DNA of 64,000 nucleotides. Origin: Deltaproteobacteria bacterium (GTDB taxonomy: Bacteria > Myxococcota_A > Polyangia > Polyangiales > Ga0077539). Shown piece after piece: positions 15,415 through 23,436 of this stretch (its first letter is position 1; each line of letters begins with the position of its first letter). Under the pieces are notes generated by a model. The model saw nothing but the letters and a program-made list of their open reading frames with translations. It ran no database searches and had not been told where the DNA came from. The DNA is taken from positions 79,817 through 143,816 of the forward strand of contig JAUXYJ010000002.1 of the NCBI GenBank assembly GCA_030694465.1, in the 5' to 3' direction. Made by a program: the position numbers and the translations under genes.

Positions 15415-16179
15415 ATGGCCGAAAAGACTGTCACCCTACGGATCAAGCGCGGCGTCGCGGACGAAGCAAGCACGTGGGAAGAGTTCAGTGTGGCGCTGCA
15501 ACCCAACGCCAACGTGATCTCGTGCCTCATGGACATCCGCAAAAATCCAGTCACCAAGGACGGCAAGACCACCACGCCCGTCGCTTGGGACGCGGCGTGC
15601 CTCGAAGAAGTGTGCGGCTCGTGCACGGTGGTGATCAACGGGCGCGCGCGACAAGCGTGCAGCACCATGATCGCAGGCCCGCATGGGATCGCGCCCAACG
15701 GCGAGACCATCACGGTCGAACCGATGAGCAAGTTTCCGCGCGTGCGTGACCTGGTCGTAGACCGAAGCCGCATGTTTGACGCGCTCAAACGCATCCGTGG
15801 CTGGGTCCAGATCGACGGATCACACGAGCTCGGCGCCGGCCCACGCGTCTCAGCATCCGATCAAGAGATCATGTACACGCTCTCGCGTTGCATGACCTGC
15901 GGCTGCTGCGTCGAGAGCTGCCCGAACTACAACGACCACTCGCCCTTCATTGGCCCCTTCGCCATCTCGTTGGTCCGCATGTACAACATGCATCCATCGG
16001 GAAAAATGCAGGCCGGAGAACGCCTCGACAGCATCATGAGCGACGGCGGGATCGCCGACTGCGGCAAAGCGCAAAACTGCGTGAAGGTGTGCCCCAAAGA
16101 GATCCCGCTCATCGAGTCCATTGCGGTGATGGGCCGCGAGACGCTCAAGCGCGCGCTCTTCGGTTGGCTGCTCAAATAA
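15415..16179 (+). CDS. sdhB: succinate dehydrogenase/fumarate reductase iron-sulfur subunit
   Basis: 254 aa electron-transfer subunit. The N-terminal [2Fe-2S] ferredoxin domain has the ligands in CLEEVCGSC...ARQAC. The C-terminal helical domain holds CMTCGCCVESCP and CGKAQNCVKVCP for the [4Fe-4S] and the second high-potential cluster. GAAGGAG lies seven bases before the ATG. Co-transcribed with sdhA. Because no sdhC follows (a serine hydrolase gene converges 37 bases later), the membrane anchor must be encoded elsewhere. Confidence 0.94.
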   Translation: MAEKTVTLRIKRGVADEASTWEEFSVALQPNANVISCLMDIRKNPVTKDGKTTTPVAWDAACLEEVCGSCTVVINGRARQACSTMIAGPHGIAPNGETITVEPMSKFPRVRDLVVDRSRMFDALKRIRGWVQIDGSHELGAGPRVSASDQEIMYTLSRCMTCGCCVESCPNYNDHSPFIGPFAISLVRMYNMHPSGKMQAGERLDSIMSDGGIADCGKAQNCVKVCPKEIPLIESIAVMGRETLKRALFGWLLK

Positions 16180-16186
16180 CAGAGCC

Positions 16187-16201
16187 CACGCGCTCTGCGT
16201 G
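16187..16201. terminator. weak hairpin between sdhB and convergent serine hydrolase
   Basis: CACGC-gctct-GCGTG forms a 5-bp stem in the 36-base gap between convergent stops. No U-tract; offered as a possible shared terminator. Confidence 0.3.
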
Positions 16202-16215
16202 AGCCCATCGTTGCG

Positions 16216-17460
16216 CTAGGTGAGGGTCGTGCGCGCGATGGTCCCGACGAGCTCAATGAGCCGCAGCAGGTGCGTGCCCACCGCGGGCTTGCCCGAGGTG
16301 AGCAGCGCGACCGAGAGGTCTCGGTCTGGATCCGCCCAGCACAATACATTGATAAATCCCAGGTGACCAAACGCGTTCGGGGTGCGCGCGCCGTAGAGAC
16401 TCACGTGGTCTGCACCCAAGATCATCCCGAGCCCGTAGCGCACTGGCAGCACCACGGTGAAGTCAAACTCAAGCCAGCTCGACTCGTTGACAGCGCGGCG
16501 GATCGTGCGTGGCGCAAACACTTGTTTGCCCTCGTGCACGCCGTCATTGCGCATCATGGCAAAGAACTGTTGGGCCTCGTGGGCGGTCGCAACAAGGTTG
16601 CCGGCGGGGACAATCCCCGTGAGAAATCGCTCGTCGTTTGAGTACTCGACCGCGCGCTCAAAGGGCGCTCCCAGGGCGTGCGTCACGACCTGCGCGATCC
16701 CCGGAGGCACAGGCCACCCAGTCATCGCGTTGCGCGCGACACGGTCAAGCTGATCACGCGCAACGCCGTAGCCAAACCACGTGAGCCCCATCGGCTCGGC
16801 GATCTCTTCACGCACAAGCGTCCGCACGTCTTTGCCGCTCACGCGACGTACGATCTCACCGAGGATAAATCCGCCGGTGATCGCGTGGTACGCGAGCTTG
16901 CGACCGGGGCGCATCGTGGGCTTGGCGTCACACAAAAGACTGATAATCCGTGGCCAATCGGTGAGCAGATCAAGGTCGTTGTGCTCACCCGCGACCGTCG
17001 GGATCCCCGCGCGATGGGTCAGCACATGGCGGATCGTCACCTTGTCTTTGCCGTGCTTTGCAAACTCGGGGATGTACTCACACACCCGATCATCGATGTG
17101 CAAAAGCCCTCGATCGTCGAGCATGTGGACCAGCATCGCGGTTACCGCTTTGGACGCAGAGAACAAGCAAAACGGCGAGTCCACTCGCACGCGCTCAAGC
17201 GGAACACCCGCCTCGTGCTCACCAGGCCCCGCGCCGCGCAGGTGCCCAATCGCGCGCTCTAAGACCACGTGCCCGCGGCGCTCAATGCACAGCGAAATCG
17301 CTGGCTGAGTCCCGGTCTTATAGAGCGCCTCGACCCCCGCCCAGATGCGCTCGACGTCCGACCGCATGAGCCCCGCGTGATGCGCGCTCACCTCCCGTGG
17401 AGAGACCTCGGTGACCTCTGCAAGAGACGACGCGACTCGAACCCAACGCTGCACACTCAT
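16216..17460 (-). CDS. serine hydrolase of the beta-lactamase class C / esterase family
   Basis: 414 aa, cytoplasmic by absence of a clear signal peptide. The SxxK nucleophile motif is Ser101-Ala-Ser-Lys104 in FCLFSASKAV, and the Tyr motif appears as Y-H-A in LAYHAITGGFILGEI. The surrounding WPRIISLL...HRAGIPTV and PMGLTWFGYG match the beta-lactamase (PF00144) group that includes carboxylesterases such as EstB and D-aminopeptidases; a real antibiotic-resistance role is not implied. The ATG at 17460 is chosen; in-frame ATGs at 17481 and 17490 exist and would crowd the divergent gene's promoter. Confidence 0.83.
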   Translation of the reverse strand: MSVQRWVRVASSLAEVTEVSPREVSAHHAGLMRSDVERIWAGVEALYKTGTQPAISLCIERRGHVVLERAIGHLRGAGPGEHEAGVPLERVRVDSPFCLFSASKAVTAMLVHMLDDRGLLHIDDRVCEYIPEFAKHGKDKVTIRHVLTHRAGIPTVAGEHNDLDLLTDWPRIISLLCDAKPTMRPGRKLAYHAITGGFILGEIVRRVSGKDVRTLVREEIAEPMGLTWFGYGVARDQLDRVARNAMTGWPVPPGIAQVVTHALGAPFERAVEYSNDERFLTGIVPAGNLVATAHEAQQFFAMMRNDGVHEGKQVFAPRTIRRAVNESSWLEFDFTVVLPVRYGLGMILGADHVSLYGARTPNAFGHLGFINVLCWADPDRDLSVALLTSGKPAVGTHLLRLIELVGTIARTTLT

Positions 17461-17537
17461 CGTTGCCAAAGAGCATCGCATAGAGCGCATTGCACCACAG
17501 CCATGGATCGCAGCCTGCGATACGCTCGCGGTCCGTT

Positions 17538-19715
17538 ATGGCACAACACGCGCTGTCAACTTGTACCCTCTGCGAGGCGGCCTGCGGGATCGTCGTGACC
17601 CACCACGAAGGACAGGTCGAGCGCATCGTAGGTGACGAAAAAGACCCGCAGTCACTAGGATATATCTGCCCCAAAGCGATAGCCCTCGCGGACCTGCACC
17701 ACGACCCCGATCGCCTCCGTCGGCCTCTGGTACGTGCCAACCGCGACGAGCCCTTTCGCGAGGCCACGTGGGCCGAGGCGCTGCGCTTGGCAGGCGAGCA
17801 GCTCGCGAATGTGCAGCACACCCACGGTCGCGACGCACTCGCGGTGTACTACGGCAACCCAGTCGCCCATAACCTGGGCTTGCTGACACACGGGCTCGCG
17901 TTTACGCGAGCGCTAAGGACGCGCAATTTGTACTCGGCGAGCAGCGCGGACCAGTTTCCGCAGATGCTCGCGAGCGAGCGAATGTACGGGCATTTTGGCT
18001 TGATCCCGGTGCCCGACATCGACCGAACACAGTATCTGCTCGTCATCGGGGCGAACCCCATTGTGTCCAACGGCTCGATCATGACCGCCCCCGACATGCG
18101 TCGCCGGATCCAAGATCTGCGCGCGCGCGGAGGCCGCTTGGTGGTGCTCGATCCGCGTCGAACCGAGACCGCAGAGCTCGCGGACGAGCACCATTTTGTG
18201 CGCCCTGGGACCGACGCGTTCGTGCTCGCCTCGATGCTCCACGTGCTCGTCCAAGAGGGCCGCGTGCGACTGGGGCCCCTCGGTCCGATCACCGACGGCG
18301 TCCACGCGGTCGGGCGGGCGCTGCTGCCTTTTAGCCCCGACGCGACGGCCTCGCAGACGGGGCTTAGCGCCGAGGTGGTCACGCGATTGGCTAGGGATTT
18401 TGCATCGCAATCAAGCAGCGTTGCGTACGGACGCCTTGGGCTCTGCACCCAAGAGCACGGCACCCTCGCGTCGTGGCTCTTGCAGCTGCTGAACCTCTTC
18501 GCAGGTCGACTGGACGCCGTGGGTGGCGCGATGTTCACAAAGCCCGCGTTTGATCTGCTGGGTTTGCTCGAGCGCGTGGGCGTGGGCCAGGGCTTCGATC
18601 GGTGGCGTACACGCGTGCGAGGTCTGCGCGAAATCGCTGGCGAATCTCCCGTCGCGACGCTCGCAGACGAGATCGAGACACCCGGCCGCGGCCAGGTCCG
18701 CGCGCTGTTGACCATCGCCGGAAACCCCGTGCTCTCAGCGCCCAATGGACAGCGACTGGATCGTGCCCTGCGCGGTCTCGATTTTGTCGTCTGTGTTGAC
18801 AGCTACCTCAACGAGACCACGCGCCACGCGAACGTGATTTTACCGCCCGTTTCGCAGCTCGAACGGGGTCACTATGACCTCGCCCTCCAGGTCTTTGCCG
18901 TGCGCAATGGCGCCAAGTACAGCCCACCGGTGCTGCAAAAGAGCCCTGGGTCGCTGCACGACTGGGAGATCCTCACGCACCTGAGCGCGTGGTTGCTCTT
19001 GCCCAAACACACACCAGAGAGCCTCCGCACCGCGACGCTCAGCGCCGCCCTGAAGGTCACGCCAGAGCACATTTTGGACGCTGGGTTGCGCGCAGGACCC
19101 TACAAGTTGACGCTCGATTCACTCAGAAAAAATCCACACGGAATCGACCTTGGAGCGCTCACCCCGAGGCTCCCAAGCATCCTGGGCACGCCTCGCAAAC
19201 GCATCCGCGCTGCGCCCCCACGCTGCCTCAGCGAGCTCTCTCGGCTCGCCGTGACAGTGCACGACCTCGAGCCCGCGTCCGACGCGCTCTTGCTCGTGGG
19301 GCGTAGGCATCTTCGGAGCAATAACAGCTGGCTCCACAACAGCCACCGCTTGGTCAAGGGCCCCGAACGCTGCGTCTTGCTCGTGCACCCCGAGGACGCA
19401 CTTCGACGCGGAATCACTGACAAATCCCTAGCAACTGTAAAATCACGCGTCGGCGAAGTCCGCGTCCGTTGCGCGCTCACAGACGAGATCATGAAGGGCG
19501 TCGTGAGCCTCCCTCACGGCTGGGGTCACACGCACGCGGGCTTACGCATGGGCGTCGCACAAGCCCACGCAGGCGTGAGCCTCAACGACCTCACCGACGA
19601 CCTCCAGCTCGATCGATTGAGTGGCACCGCAGGCTTCTCGGCGGTCGCAGTTGTCGTCTCTCCAGCCTCGCAACAAGACCCGCCAGTGCTACCCTCCGAG
19701 GCCCCCCATGAGTGA
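17538..19715 (+). CDS. molybdopterin-dependent oxidoreductase (DMSO reductase superfamily)
   Basis: 725 aa. N-terminal [4Fe-4S] motif Cys9-x2-Cys12-x3-Cys16-x27-Cys44, then molybdopterin-binding segments (GANPIVSNGS..., TIAGNPVLSAPNGQR, RHANVILPP) and a C-terminal molydopterin-dinucleotide domain (GRRHLRSNNSWLHNS, SLPHGWGH). It belongs to the family with assimilatory/periplasmic nitrate reductases, formate dehydrogenase-like and polysulfide/thiosulfate reductases. No Tat signal is present, so it is probably cytoplasmic. No partner FeS or membrane subunit is adjacent; instead a repeat protein overlaps its end by 8 bases. The start at 17538 puts the first Cys nine residues in; upstream in-frame codons belong to the divergent promoter region. 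Confidence 0.85.
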   Translation: MAQHALSTCTLCEAACGIVVTHHEGQVERIVGDEKDPQSLGYICPKAIALADLHHDPDRLRRPLVRANRDEPFREATWAEALRLAGEQLANVQHTHGRDALAVYYGNPVAHNLGLLTHGLAFTRALRTRNLYSASSADQFPQMLASERMYGHFGLIPVPDIDRTQYLLVIGANPIVSNGSIMTAPDMRRRIQDLRARGGRLVVLDPRRTETAELADEHHFVRPGTDAFVLASMLHVLVQEGRVRLGPLGPITDGVHAVGRALLPFSPDATASQTGLSAEVVTRLARDFASQSSSVAYGRLGLCTQEHGTLASWLLQLLNLFAGRLDAVGGAMFTKPAFDLLGLLERVGVGQGFDRWRTRVRGLREIAGESPVATLADEIETPGRGQVRALLTIAGNPVLSAPNGQRLDRALRGLDFVVCVDSYLNETTRHANVILPPVSQLERGHYDLALQVFAVRNGAKYSPPVLQKSPGSLHDWEILTHLSAWLLLPKHTPESLRTATLSAALKVTPEHILDAGLRAGPYKLTLDSLRKNPHGIDLGALTPRLPSILGTPRKRIRAAPPRCLSELSRLAVTVHDLEPASDALLLVGRRHLRSNNSWLHNSHRLVKGPERCVLLVHPEDALRRGITDKSLATVKSRVGEVRVRCALTDEIMKGVVSLPHGWGHTHAGLRMGVAQAHAGVSLNDLTDDLQLDRLSGTAGFSAVAVVVSPASQQDPPVLPSEAPHE

Positions 19716-20184
19716 TGCCTCCGAGTCCCCAAGTTCTCCTACGCCCGTGCACGTGAGCGAGCGCACAATCGACGGACCCAGCGCTACGGACTGTATCATT
19801 CGATCAGCTAAATTGCAGGACTGCGCGATCGAAGATGCCAAGCTCTCCGACGTCCAGTTCAAGCGCATTACGCTCGACGATGTGGGCTTTGAAGAGGCCC
19901 AGTTTCATAACGTCGCGATGCCCCAGAGCCAGTGGCGTGATGTCTCACTCAAGGCCGCCACGATGACCGACGTGACGCTCGAACAGGTCACCCTGCGCGA
20001 CGTCAACATGACCCACGCGACGCTCCAAGACGTCGACCTCTCGGACTCGGTCTTGACCGATGTCTCTCTGCGCAACGTGGTGATCACCGACGCAGACATC
20101 ACCGGCCTCGTGATTGATGGACACGCCATCGATGCGCTCATCGCCGACGCGATCGCGCGGGCCAAATCCGCGGGGCAACCGTGA
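19708..20184 (+). CDS. pentapeptide-repeat-like protein
   Basis: 158 aa. From about residue 25 the sequence runs in five-residue steps with a regular (A/x)-x-(L/V/M)-x-(D/V) pattern (AKLQD CAIED AKLSD ... MTDVT LEQVT LRDVN MTHAT LQDVD), consistent with a quadrilateral beta-helix of the pentapeptide-repeat type. The final 30 residues form a helix rich in Ala/Ile (IDALIADAIARAKS). Such proteins act as scaffolds, inhibitors or surface mimics; here it is translationally coupled (ATG inside the last codons of the molybdoenzyme gene, with a GAGG ribosome-binding site). I infer a role with the enzyme, perhaps assembly or regulation, without family precedent that I can name. Confidence 0.7.
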   Translation: MSDASESPSSPTPVHVSERTIDGPSATDCIIRSAKLQDCAIEDAKLSDVQFKRITLDDVGFEEAQFHNVAMPQSQWRDVSLKAATMTDVTLEQVTLRDVNMTHATLQDVDLSDSVLTDVSLRNVVITDADITGLVIDGHAIDALIADAIARAKSAGQP

Positions 20185-20915
20185 CCAGCGAAGACCAACG
20201 CCTCGCGATCGCAAACCTCTTCGCGCTCGCCCAGGCCGCGATGCGCAGCCAAGACGCAGCCCGCCACCGCAGCTACCTGGACTCGCTCGCGGATCTGGCC
20301 CCAGACGGTCCCGACGTGGCGCCAGACCCCCGCGATGACCAAGCGATCGTCCCGCAGATCGAAGACCGCCACGCGCAGCGACGCATGGGAGCACAAATCC
20401 GTGGTGTTTTGCTGGGCGCTGGCGCGCACACAGACTCTGTTCTGCGCGAGGTCGTCGGCCTCGTTCGCGCCCTCGACGGCGCCTCGCAGTGGAGCGAAAA
20501 GCACTGGAGCACCAAGCTTGAGCCCGCACTCACCGCGACCCGCGCCGACCTGGCCCAGGACATCGTCTGGATGCGCCCCATCGTGACCCCTCTGAGCGGC
20601 GCTACGGCCGACTGGCTGCGCCGCTGGGGTGGTCTGCGCTCGCTTGAGCTCAACGCGTTTGTAGCCGCTTTTACGCGCGATCAGACGCACCCTGGCGCGA
20701 CCACTGCGACCAGCCGTGGTCCCGACGCAGGCGCGCTTCGGCACGCGCTCGCCGTGGCGCAAGCGGGGCTTGCCCTCGCGGCACCCTCGGACAACGACCC
20801 GCTGCTGATTGACCAGCTCCGCCGCGAGGCGGTCCGCGTGGAGTCAGCGCTGGTGCCGCTGTTAGCCAACTTAGTCGCTCAGCTTCGGGCTCATCCGGCG
20901 ACGTCGCCGGGTTGA
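20181..20915 (+). CDS. hypothetical protein, third gene of the molybdoenzyme operon
   Basis: 244 aa, not recognised. It starts with GTG in a GTGA overlap with the preceding stop, strongly suggesting one transcript with the two upstream genes. Predicted mostly helical, with a moderately acidic N-terminal part (SYLDSLADLAPDGPDVAPDPRDD), a Trp-containing middle (DWLRRWGGLRSLELNAFVAAF) and Leu/Ala-rich helices. No signal peptide, transmembrane segment or Cys pattern. The repeated 16-bp palindrome forms the last codons (…ATSPG), one base before the stop of the convergent gene. A chaperone for the molybdoenzyme is possible but nothing specific supports it. Confidence 0.65.
   Translation: MTSEDQRLAIANLFALAQAAMRSQDAARHRSYLDSLADLAPDGPDVAPDPRDDQAIVPQIEDRHAQRRMGAQIRGVLLGAGAHTDSVLREVVGLVRALDGASQWSEKHWSTKLEPALTATRADLAQDIVWMRPIVTPLSGATADWLRRWGGLRSLELNAFVAAFTRDQTHPGATTATSRGPDAGALRHALAVAQAGLALAAPSDNDPLLIDQLRREAVRVESALVPLLANLVAQLRAHPATSPG
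20895..20910. repeat. 16-bp perfect palindrome, copy 2, inside the 3' end of a CDS
   Basis: CCGGCGACGTCGCCGG again, here coding the last residues of the upstream gene and lying at a convergent junction with only one base between stops. Flanks (at...ggt) match those of the copy at 63790. Confidence 0.7.
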
Positions 20916-20916
20916 C

Positions 20917-21996
20917 TCAGCCCTGCAACAACACAAGCCCCATCGCCGCGTACGCTTCGTACGACGGCGGCTCGAGGTACGCGCACAGAGGGAGATAGGC
21001 CTCGGCAAATCCCCGGAGGATCAGCCGCGCCGCCCAGTCGAGCATCCCGCGCCGTGTCCGCGCCTCGATCTCGCCGAGGCTCGCCTCGATGTCGATCGGC
21101 GAGAGGCCCTGCGCGCTCGCCTGCTCGGGCTCTCTCACGCAGGCCTCGCGCAGCGCCGTGAGCGCCGCCCGCGTGCGGGCATAGTCACTCTGAAGTCCAC
21201 CGACGTCGTGCAGCCAGCGCTCGGGAGCCATCGCGACGCCCGCTCCAAATCCACGCACTTCGCGCAACCATCGCCGCGCGGCGTCCACAAAGGGCTGCTC
21301 GTAATCGTTGCCGATTTTCATCGGAGCGATCGATCGCCGAAGCGCGATGCGGGCCTCGTGAAACTCTCCCTGAGCGTACAGCCCCGCGGCGGCACCGAGC
21401 CACACCGGGGGGGGCCGCAAGAGCTCTTCGGACTCTTCGGCGAGCTCGATCAGCGCTGTCGCCGCGCTCACATCGCCGCCAAAATAAAGCCGCAAGAGCG
21501 CAGACCACATCCGCGCGTCCACATCGTCTGGGTCAAGCGCGAGGGCAGCGCGCACGCTCTGCAACGCGGCCATAAACTGCCCCGACGCGCACAACGCTGT
21601 CGCCAAATGTCGCTCAACAAACGCGACCTGTGGCGCCATCTCGCGCGCCGCACAGAGCGCCCACGCGGCCTCTTGGGCGTGCGCCAAAGGATCACTCTCT
21701 CGCAACAAAACCACACCCAATGCGACGTAGGCGCTCGCGTGCTCGGGGTAAGCCTCGATCGTCTCACGGAGCCTACGGGCGCCGTTGACCAGGTCCCCGG
21801 CGAGCGCGCGCGCGACCGCCGCCCCGACGAGCGCATCAGGGTCGTCTCCGTCTCGCGCGGCCTCGTCAAACGAGCGCGCCGCGCGTGAGAGAATCCCCGG
21901 AGAAGCGCCCTTGCTCCAGGTGAGACGGGCCTCTTCGAGGGCCATCACGCCGTACTCAAACGGGCTGCCAATCACCGGTCCAAACGAGTGACGCAT
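20917..21996 (-). CDS. TPR-like helical repeat protein
   Basis: 359 aa. Repeating helical pairs with TPR-like spacing: ALVGAAVARALAGDLVNGA, ASAYVALGVVLLRESD, HLATALCASGQFMAALQSV, ARMWSALLRLYFGGD, WLGAAAGLYAQGEFHEA. The Gly/Ala at turn positions and tyrosines fit tetratricopeptide repeats, which mediate protein contacts. No signal peptide; cytoplasmic. Its ATG lies one base after the stop of the upstream unknown gene on the same strand, so the two are an operon. Function not assigned. Confidence 0.72.
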   Translation of the reverse strand: MRHSFGPVIGSPFEYGVMALEEARLTWSKGASPGILSRAARSFDEAARDGDDPDALVGAAVARALAGDLVNGARRLRETIEAYPEHASAYVALGVVLLRESDPLAHAQEAAWALCAAREMAPQVAFVERHLATALCASGQFMAALQSVRAALALDPDDVDARMWSALLRLYFGGDVSAATALIELAEESEELLRPPPVWLGAAAGLYAQGEFHEARIALRRSIAPMKIGNDYEQPFVDAARRWLREVRGFGAGVAMAPERWLHDVGGLQSDYARTRAALTALREACVREPEQASAQGLSPIDIEASLGEIEARTRRGMLDWAARLILRGFAEAYLPLCAYLEPPSYEAYAAMGLVLLQG

Positions 21997-21997
21997 C

Positions 21998-23218
21998 TCA
22001 GATCTCTCCTTGGGACCACAGAATTTTTTCGGCCTGCGAGCGCGGTGGATTTGCGCTCTTCAGGGCGGTCTCGATTTCGCAGAAAGCGAGCGCCCCCCGC
22101 AGCCGATGGTAGAGCCGCACGATCCTCCGTGCGAACGCGTCGACCTCTTCGCGCGCTGCGCGGTCTTGCACAAACCAGTCGAGCAAAAACTCGCCCGCGG
22201 CGTTGCGAGCCTCCATCGCGGCGCGTCCCGCACGGCTCGGCTCGGGGCCCAGCGCGCGTTTATGATCCAAGCCGTCGTCGTCATCGAACTGCGCGGTCGC
22301 CGCGGCGAGCCAGTGCCTAATCGAGACCGCCGCGTGGTCTCTCGATGCCGAGCAACGCAAGTGCATCCAGCGTAGGTGCATGGGCATCCGCGCGCTCTCT
22401 GCGAGATCTCTTGCGCTGAAGGTAAACAGCCTCGGGAGCCATTTGCGCGCGCCGGTCATTTCGCGATCTACCAGCGAAACAAGCCGCTCTTTAGAGCTGT
22501 CTTCGCCGTTTACAAAGAACGCCGTCTCGGCGAGCCAGAGCGACGCGCCGTCGAGCTCGCCCTCCTCAAGGAGATCACGCAGAGCATCGAGGCCTGAGAA
22601 TCGCCTCGCCAAGACCCAGTCAAACCACGCCCGCGCCACGCGGCTCGCGCGATCATTCTGGGTGCAGAGCAACGCGTAGTGCTCTCGCCAAGCAGAATAG
22701 TCTCCGCCGCCCATGCCCAGCGCGAGCTGCGCTTCGTGATGCACCGGACGACAGTGCGCGAACACCCTCGCGACGCTCTCACGAGTGCTATCACTGGCGC
22801 CCAAGAGCCCAACGTAGGCCAGCGGGATCTTCGCGAGCGCCGCCCGCACAGGCTCTCCGATGTCTTTGTTTACGAAGTCCGCCAAGTGCGCGAGCGGGGC
22901 CATTTTGAGGGCGGGATGTTGGTGCAGCGTGAGCACATGATCCACGCTGCGCACGTCGGCGCCTTCGCCTAGCGCCACGGCGAGGTTGGCCAGGGCGCGG
23001 ACGCCTTCGTCTCGCGTCGGGCCCAAGCCAAAGAGCGGAACATACCGCCCCGAACGAAGCGCAACGAGCTCTGGGATGCCAGCCGGGGCCTTCATCACGC
23101 TGACAATGGGCACCGCCGAAGGCGCGAGCCCGGCCTCGGCTGCGGAGGCCTCAGAGACAGGCTCATTCCATGGAGCTGAGGGGTCAAGCCACGAAACGGG
23201 TGAAGACGTCACGGCCAA
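21998..23218 (-). CDS. hypothetical protein, operon partner of TPR protein
   Basis: 406 aa, no recognised family. Features seen: a hydrophobic start of domain with GIPELVALRSGRYVPLFGLGPTRDEGV, a region with several His and aromatic residues (HVLTLHQHPALKM, RPVHHEAQLALGMGGGDYSAWREHYALL), and a long helical C-terminal half rich in Trp/Arg/Ala. No signal peptide and no membrane segment. HEAT-like or other helical repeats are plausible for the C-terminal half. Being adjacent to a TPR protein hints at a protein-complex role. The start is the first ATG; nothing upstream competes. Confidence 0.6.
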   Translation of the reverse strand: MAVTSSPVSWLDPSAPWNEPVSEASAAEAGLAPSAVPIVSVMKAPAGIPELVALRSGRYVPLFGLGPTRDEGVRALANLAVALGEGADVRSVDHVLTLHQHPALKMAPLAHLADFVNKDIGEPVRAALAKIPLAYVGLLGASDSTRESVARVFAHCRPVHHEAQLALGMGGGDYSAWREHYALLCTQNDRASRVARAWFDWVLARRFSGLDALRDLLEEGELDGASLWLAETAFFVNGEDSSKERLVSLVDREMTGARKWLPRLFTFSARDLAESARMPMHLRWMHLRCSASRDHAAVSIRHWLAAATAQFDDDDGLDHKRALGPEPSRAGRAAMEARNAAGEFLLDWFVQDRAAREEVDAFARRIVRLYHRLRGALAFCEIETALKSANPPRSQAEKILWSQGEI

Positions 23219-23436
23219 CCTTTTGCGTGTGGGTGACAGTACATTCGCCTGCGGTTTTGCAGCGATTTCGTGAGCCGTATGCTCTCAAACATCTGCTGCA
23301 ACGAAGTGGCGACACCGCAGACGCGCCCACCAAAACAACAGCCAATCTTGTATCACAGCCACACCGCGAGCGAGCCTACATTTGCGCGCACGACCCAGCC
23401 GACCCAGCCGAGCCAGCGCTGATGTGTGCGTCTTGC

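Noticed and set aside
16216..17460. Antibiotic-resistance beta-lactamase
   Set aside because: The SxxK motif fits, but there is no signal peptide and the neighbour motifs suit the esterase/peptidase-like branch, so resistance is not claimed.
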